10,063 nucleotides of DNA from Oscillospiraceae bacterium (GTDB lineage: Bacteria > Bacillota > Clostridia > Oscillospirales > UBA644), in NCBI GenBank assembly GCA_015067385.1, contig SVMP01000073.1, forward strand, positions 1 through 10,063, written 5' to 3'. Shown piece after piece: positions 7,023-10,063 of the stretch (positions are counted from its first letter, which is position 1; every line of letters starts with the position of its first letter). The notes under the pieces are model-generated. The model saw nothing but the letters and a program-made list of their open reading frames with translations. It was not told the DNA's origin and made no database searches. A program made the translations under genes and the position numbers.

Positions 7023-8030
7023 TTATTTAAGAAACGTTTTGTAGTCCTCGTAATTTTTCTTCAAGAGGGTAGGGGTGTCGAGTCCGTAAGGGCATTTTGA
7101 TTTACATTTGCCGCATTCAACGCAATCCTCGATTTTTTTCATCATAGCCTGACTTTTTTCCGTTAAATGACCTGCTGTGGGGGAACGTCTGAGAAGAAGC
7201 GACATTCTTGCGCAGGTGTTGATCTCGATTCCTGCGGGACAAGGCATACAGTAACCGCAACCTCTGCAGAATTCGCCTGCAAGCTCTTCTCTTTCTTTTT
7301 CGATATACTCAAGGCGTTCTTTTGTAAGTGTCGGCGGATTGTCGTTATAAGAAAGAAATTCGTCAAGCTCGCTTTCTTTCTGTATCCCCCATATAGGTGC
7401 AACGGGGTACTGATCGAGGAAAGCATATGCAACGTCCGATCTCGTAATAAGACCGCCTGCCAACGCTTTCATGCAGATGAAGCCGACATCGTATTCTTCG
7501 CAAAGACGAACGAGCGCCTCTTCTTTTTCGCTTGCAAGATAAGAAAACGGGAACTGAAGCGTTTCGTAAAGTCCCGACTTTACCGCTTCTTCGGCTACGG
7601 AAAGGCGATGGTTCGTTATTCCTATATGGCGGATCTTGCCTTCTTCTTTTGCTTTTAACATCTCTTCGTAAAGCCCCGAACCGTCACCCGGTTTCGGACA
7701 GAAAGACGGATTGTGGAACTGATAAATGTCAATATAATCCGTTTTCATCAGAGAAAGGCTTGTTTCGAGCTGTTTTCTGAATTCTTCGGGAGTTGTTGAC
7801 ATCGTTTTCGTCGAAATTATTATGTTTTCTCTGACGTCAGAAAGCGCATATCCGATCTTTTCTTCGCTGTCGGTGTAAAATCTTGCCGTGTCAAAATAAT
7901 TGATGCCGCCGTCGTATGCTTTTCTCAATATTTTATATGCTTCATCCATTCCGACTCTTTGTACGGGAAGTGCCCCGAAGCCGTTTTTCGTTACATATAA
8001 TTCTGTTTTGCCCAAACGTATTTTTTTCAT
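7023..8030 (-). CDS. Aldo/keto reductase with C-terminal Fe-S (ferredoxin-like) region
   Basis: This 335-residue protein is expected to be a cytoplasmic NAD(P)H-linked oxidoreductase. The aldo/keto reductase barrel fills about residues 1-235 and shows the full catalytic set: D47 (YFDTA), Y52, K75 (STKT) and H106 (QFHNP). The C-terminus adds two cysteine clusters, CxxCxxCxxC followed by P (C255, C258, C261, C264) and CxxCxxCxxxCP (C303, C306, C309, C313). These are enough ligands for two 4Fe-4S clusters, as in the COG1453-type reductases of anaerobes. The frame reaches back to an ATG at 8078, but that would overlap the NUDIX gene. I chose the ATG at 8030, which has AAAGGAA-type pairing (8038-8046) and begins the conserved MKKIRLGKTEL. 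It is the last gene of a four-gene operon. No clear terminator separates it from the repressor promoter. The substrate and any electron partner are unknown. Confidence 0.9.
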   Translation of the reverse strand: MKKIRLGKTELYVTKNGFGALPVQRVGMDEAYKILRKAYDGGINYFDTARFYTDSEEKIGYALSDVRENIIISTKTMSTTPEEFRKQLETSLSLMKTDYIDIYQFHNPSFCPKPGDGSGLYEEMLKAKEEGKIRHIGITNHRLSVAEEAVKSGLYETLQFPFSYLASEKEEALVRLCEEYDVGFICMKALAGGLITRSDVAYAFLDQYPVAPIWGIQKESELDEFLSYNDNPPTLTKERLEYIEKEREELAGEFCRGCGYCMPCPAGIEINTCARMSLLLRRSPTAGHLTEKSQAMMKKIEDCVECGKCKSKCPYGLDTPTLLKKNYEDYKTFLK

Positions 8031-8037
8031 ATTTACA

Positions 8038-8046
8038 TTTCCTTTC
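8038..8046 (-). promoter_or_regulatory. Ribosome binding site that sets the start of the aldo/keto reductase
   Basis: GAAAGGAAA on the minus strand lies just upstream of the ATG at 8030, between the NUDIX stop (8054) and this start. It supports 8030 over the in-frame ATG at 8078, which lies inside the NUDIX gene. Confidence 0.65.
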
Positions 8047-8053
8047 GTTTCTG

Positions 8054-8479
8054 TTAAAAACTGTGTTGATTCAACCATTCTTCAGCCTTGTTGACAAGGT
8101 AGGGTTGTATTTTCGGATAAGTCCAGTTTCCAGGTTTTTCATCGAAAAGTTTTATTTCCGCTATTTCTGTTTCGGGTAATTCCCCGAATTTTTCTATGTT
8201 TGCAAAGTATAACATTCCGTATGTGGTTTCTGTTCCATCGTCAACCGAATACGGACATATTCTGTTTATCGTATATTTTTCGGCACCGGTCTCTTCCCAC
8301 AACTCACGCCTTGCTGTTTGATCGATATCCTCGTTGGGTTCTCTGTGTCCGCCCGGATTTTCGTATGTGGTTCTGTCCCTGTGTCTGCAAAATACCCATT
8401 TTTCATTGCTTTTTGCTATTATAACAGCATACTTGAAAAGCGAATCATCTGCTTCATCATGAAAATAAACTTTGATCAT
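8054..8479 (-). CDS. NUDIX hydrolase
   Basis: This is a 141-residue single-domain NUDIX protein. The signature GX5EX7REUXEEXGU is complete: G44, E50, R58, E59, L60, E62, E63 and G65. The Mg-binding glutamates are therefore present. The family splits nucleoside diphosphates linked to another moiety; the segment CRHRDRTTYENPGG before the box resembles 8-oxo-dGTP diphosphatase-like members. Its ATG shares bases with the TGA of the upstream phosphatase (ATGA, 8476-8479), which suggests translational coupling. A GAGGA (8489-8493) lies 9 bases upstream. It is the third gene of the operon and is followed 23 bases later by the aldo/keto reductase. The family is certain; the substrate cannot be read from sequence. 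Confidence 0.92.
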   Translation of the reverse strand: MIKVYFHDEADDSLFKYAVIIAKSNEKWVFCRHRDRTTYENPGGHREPNEDIDQTARRELWEETGAEKYTINRICPYSVDDGTETTYGMLYFANIEKFGELPETEIAEIKLFDEKPGNWTYPKIQPYLVNKAEEWLNQHSF

Positions 8480-8940
8480 TTTGTCAGTTCCTCAAACAAC
8501 GCTTTGCATCCGTCATAAATATCCTTGAATGCTATATCAAATCTGTCGGAATACCACGGGTCCGCAACATCTCCGCCTCGGTTTGTGTAGGACATCAGCT
8601 TTCGTATCTTACCGTCAGGGTCTTCGCCTAAAATTCGGGTCATGTTTCTTATGTTTGCGCTGTCCATACCGATAAAAAGATCGTATTTTTCATAATCGCT
8701 CTTTTGAAGCTGAACGGCTCTCTTACCGTCGCATTTTAATCCGTGTTTTTCCAATTCTCTTTTTGCAGGCGGATACACGGGGTTTCCGATACCGTTCCAT
8801 ATCTCCTCTGTGCTCGTAGCACTCGATGCGATAACGAAACAGTCCGAAAGTCCGGCTTTTTTCACCATGTCTTTAAAAATAAACTCAGCCATCGGCGATC
8901 TGCAAATATTTCCATGACAGACGAACATTATTCTTGTCAT
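8476..8940 (-). CDS. Low-molecular-weight protein tyrosine phosphatase
   Basis: The protein has 154 residues, the usual length for this family. The phosphate loop is VCHGNICRSP with catalytic C8 and R14 (CX5R, a CHGNICRS variant). The general acid loop is DPWY with D127. These enzymes remove phosphate from phosphotyrosine in proteins and sometimes from phosphoarginine or small molecules. Without a tyrosine kinase or an exopolysaccharide cluster nearby, there is no hint of a partner. Its ATG overlaps the thioesterase TGA and its TGA overlaps the NUDIX ATG, so it is tightly embedded in the operon. A GGGGGA stretch about 7 bases before the start acts as a G-rich ribosome binding site. It could be confused with arsenate reductase of the same fold, but the full length and the DPWY loop favour the phosphatase. 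Confidence 0.93.
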   Translation of the reverse strand: MTRIMFVCHGNICRSPMAEFIFKDMVKKAGLSDCFVIASSATSTEEIWNGIGNPVYPPAKRELEKHGLKCDGKRAVQLQKSDYEKYDLFIGMDSANIRNMTRILGEDPDGKIRKLMSYTNRGGDVADPWYSDRFDIAFKDIYDGCKALFEELTK

Positions 8941-9674
8941 ATCGTGTCCCCCATTGTTAATCTTGCAACAGCGGCGGCTTTTCCGCCTTCTTTTAACATG
9001 CCGATATCGATATATCCTTCGTTTCTTCTTATTTTAACGGATAGGCTTTCTCCTTCAAAACACGGCGCTTTGAAAAGTATCTCAGCTTCTTTTATATTCA
9101 GTTTATCAAGCTCCTCGCATGAGAATACTCCGAAAATCGCACGCATGTAAGCCGCATTGTTCATATGCTGACCAAGATCTATATCGGTTGAACGAACCGT
9201 ATATCTACATATTTCTTCATCGTTCGAAAAATCGTCCGACAGTCTTGAAAACGGCTCTTCGCATATTCTTTTTTCATAATGCTCGATATCTGTCGGGTAA
9301 ACCTCATCTATTCTATGGAGTTTTCCGTTGTTTGGACTGATTATTGTCCATTCGCTTTTTCCTTCAATGAGATGTTCTTCTCCGTTTGAAAGCAAATAAT
9401 ATCTGTTGCATCTTATTCTTTCCGGTTTTTCCGGCCAGGTGCTTGCGGTTATTTTATCCATCATAGACGGTCTTTTGTGTATTTTTATTTTCGTTTTAAC
9501 AGTCAACCAAAAAAGCCCTTTTTCTTCAAGAACATCGTTTCCCACACCTATTATTTGTCCGTGTTCCGATGCAAGATCCATAAATGTCGAAAAAACAGCG
9601 GGTACGGAGAACCTTGCGGTATTATCGCAGATACTGGGTAACACAGTCAATTCCTTTTTTAACAGGCAATCCAT
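8937..9674 (-). CDS. Acyl-ACP thioesterase (FatA/FatB-like)
   Basis: This 245-residue protein has the double hot-dog layout of PF01643. The first fold contains FSTFMDLASEHG (28-39), and the second contains STDIDLGQHMNNAAY (162-176). In the latter, D164/D166, H170 and N172 fit the family's DxDxxxHxN active-site pattern. The reaction releases free fatty acids from acyl carrier protein in the cytoplasm. The start has AAAAAAGGA (9682-9690) 7 bases upstream and follows a good promoter at 9705-9733. It is the first gene of an operon with a phosphatase, a NUDIX hydrolase and an aldo/keto reductase; the phosphatase start overlaps its stop (ATGA, 8937-8940). Chain-length preference is not readable. 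Confidence 0.88.
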   Translation of the reverse strand: MDCLLKKELTVLPSICDNTARFSVPAVFSTFMDLASEHGQIIGVGNDVLEEKGLFWLTVKTKIKIHKRPSMMDKITASTWPEKPERIRCNRYYLLSNGEEHLIEGKSEWTIISPNNGKLHRIDEVYPTDIEHYEKRICEEPFSRLSDDFSNDEEICRYTVRSTDIDLGQHMNNAAYMRAIFGVFSCEELDKLNIKEAEILFKAPCFEGESLSVKIRRNEGYIDIGMLKEGGKAAAVARLTMGDTI

Positions 9675-9704
9675 AATATCGTCCTTTTTTATTTATTTGG
9701 ATAT

Positions 9705-9733
9705 ATTTTAACATATTTCTTTCTTGTTTTCAA
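9705..9733 (-). promoter_or_regulatory. Sigma-A promoter of the thioesterase operon
   Basis: On the minus strand TTGAAA (9728-9733), a 17-base spacer and TAAAAT (9705-9710) are present, with an extended TG one base before the -10. A 4-bp inverted repeat, CTTG/CAAG, surrounds the -35. It is one of two back-to-back promoters in this intergenic region. Confidence 0.75.
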
Positions 9734-9770
9734 GATGCTAAAATAATAAAAAGTTTTTTTCGCTTCATAC

Positions 9771-9799
9771 TTGAAAAACATGAAAAAAACTGATATAAT
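9771..9799 (+). promoter_or_regulatory. Sigma-A promoter of the rhamnosidase-like gene
   Basis: TTGAAA (9771-9776), a 17-base spacer and a perfect TATAAT (9794-9799) with an extended TGA directly before it. The predicted start leaves a short leader of about 27 bases to the ATG at 9833, including a GGAG (9822-9825) spaced 7 bases from it. Confidence 0.85.
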
Positions 9800-9832
9800 A
9801 AAAATATACAGACCGATTTACGGAGATTTTTT

Positions 9833-10063
9833 ATGAGCTTTATCGATTCTTTAACTTTTGCCGCTCAGGACGAGCGTGTAAGAAAATTTGTGTTTCCGAA
9901 AAGAATAATAAAAACATGGGGTAATGTTGTAAATTCCGAAAAACTTATTGAAGAAAAAACCCTTCAGATAGGCTTGAGTGAATCAAGTACAACAGGGCTG
10001 ATCAATAAAGACGGCGAAGAAAAAGCGGCTGTTCTTTTGGATTTCGGTTATGAACTTCACGGC
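9833..10063 (+). CDS. N-terminus of a probable GH78/alpha-L-rhamnosidase-like protein, truncated by window
   Basis: The frame is open from the ATG at 9833 to the window end, 77 residues. It has a ribosome binding site GGAG 7 bases upstream and a strong promoter at 9771-9799, so it is a real gene. The segment AAVLLDFGYELHG (65-77) resembles the opening beta-sandwich region of bacterial alpha-L-rhamnosidase-like (six-hairpin) glycosidases, where a motif like LLDFGxELHGG is common. The preceding PKRIIKTWGNVVNSEKL also fits the start of those proteins. There is no signal peptide, so an intracellular enzyme is expected. No catalytic residue lies in the visible part, so the assignment rests on resemblance alone. 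Confidence 0.55.
   Translation, partial: MSFIDSLTFAAQDERVRKFVFPKRIIKTWGNVVNSEKLIEEKTLQIGLSESSTTGLINKDGEEKAAVLLDFGYELHG

Noticed and set aside
7167..7658. Plus-strand open frame of 163 residues
   Set aside because: It is antisense to the aldo/keto reductase, whose catalytic and cysteine motifs are intact.
8031..8078. Longer N-terminus for the aldo/keto reductase starting at 8078
   Set aside because: It would overlap the NUDIX C-terminus, adds no conserved residues, and the ATG at 8030 has a ribosome binding site and the family's usual first residues.
1..10063. CRISPR arrays, tRNA or rRNA genes, insertion sequences, attachment sites, riboswitches
   Set aside because: No regularly spaced direct repeats, transposase motifs, terminal inverted repeats, RNA gene signatures or long structured leaders were seen.

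Overview
The window looks like chromosome of a low-to-moderate GC Gram-positive anaerobe, most likely an uncultured gut-type clostridium. The reasons are strong AGGAGG-type ribosome binding sites, promoters at or near the TTGACA-17-TATAAT consensus, an aldo/keto reductase carrying ferredoxin-type cysteines, and an acyl-ACP thioesterase of the kind common in Firmicutes. This placement is inference; no rRNA or taxonomic marker is present. Almost everything is on the minus strand, so the text below reads from high to low coordinates. No gene-free stretch exceeds 300 bases; the longest is 9675-9832 (158 bases), which holds two divergent promoters.

Right end (9675-10063): a divergent promoter region. 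The plus-strand promoter drives a truncated gene that resembles the N-terminus of a GH78/alpha-L-rhamnosidase-like protein. The minus-strand promoter drives a tight four-gene operon (9674 to 7023): acyl-ACP thioesterase, low-molecular-weight protein tyrosine phosphatase, NUDIX hydrolase, and an aldo/keto reductase with eight Fe-S type cysteines. The first three genes are joined by ATGA stop/start overlaps.

Middle (6996 to 1662): a heavy-metal response locus. A CadC/SmtB-type ArsR repressor is preceded by a perfect sigma-A promoter whose -10 region runs into a 10-bp-arm inverted repeat operator. Next come two adjacent FtsX/MacB-like ABC permease genes without a visible ATPase partner. After them a weak terminator overlaps a second, operator-bearing promoter in front of a Zn/Cd/Pb P1B-type ATPase (CadA/ZntA type). 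The two operators share the core TGARCAATYATTCA, so the repressor very probably controls both itself and the ATPase. By position it probably controls the permease pair too. The ATPase ends in a strong intrinsic terminator.

Left end (1657 to 1): directly behind that terminator a perfect-consensus promoter drives a GH36-like alpha-galactosidase that runs off the window. The window therefore contains a metal-efflux regulon with an unexplained, AT-rich permease pair embedded in it, flanked by carbohydrate-active enzymes and a small metabolic operon. The embedded permease pair is the least explained part.
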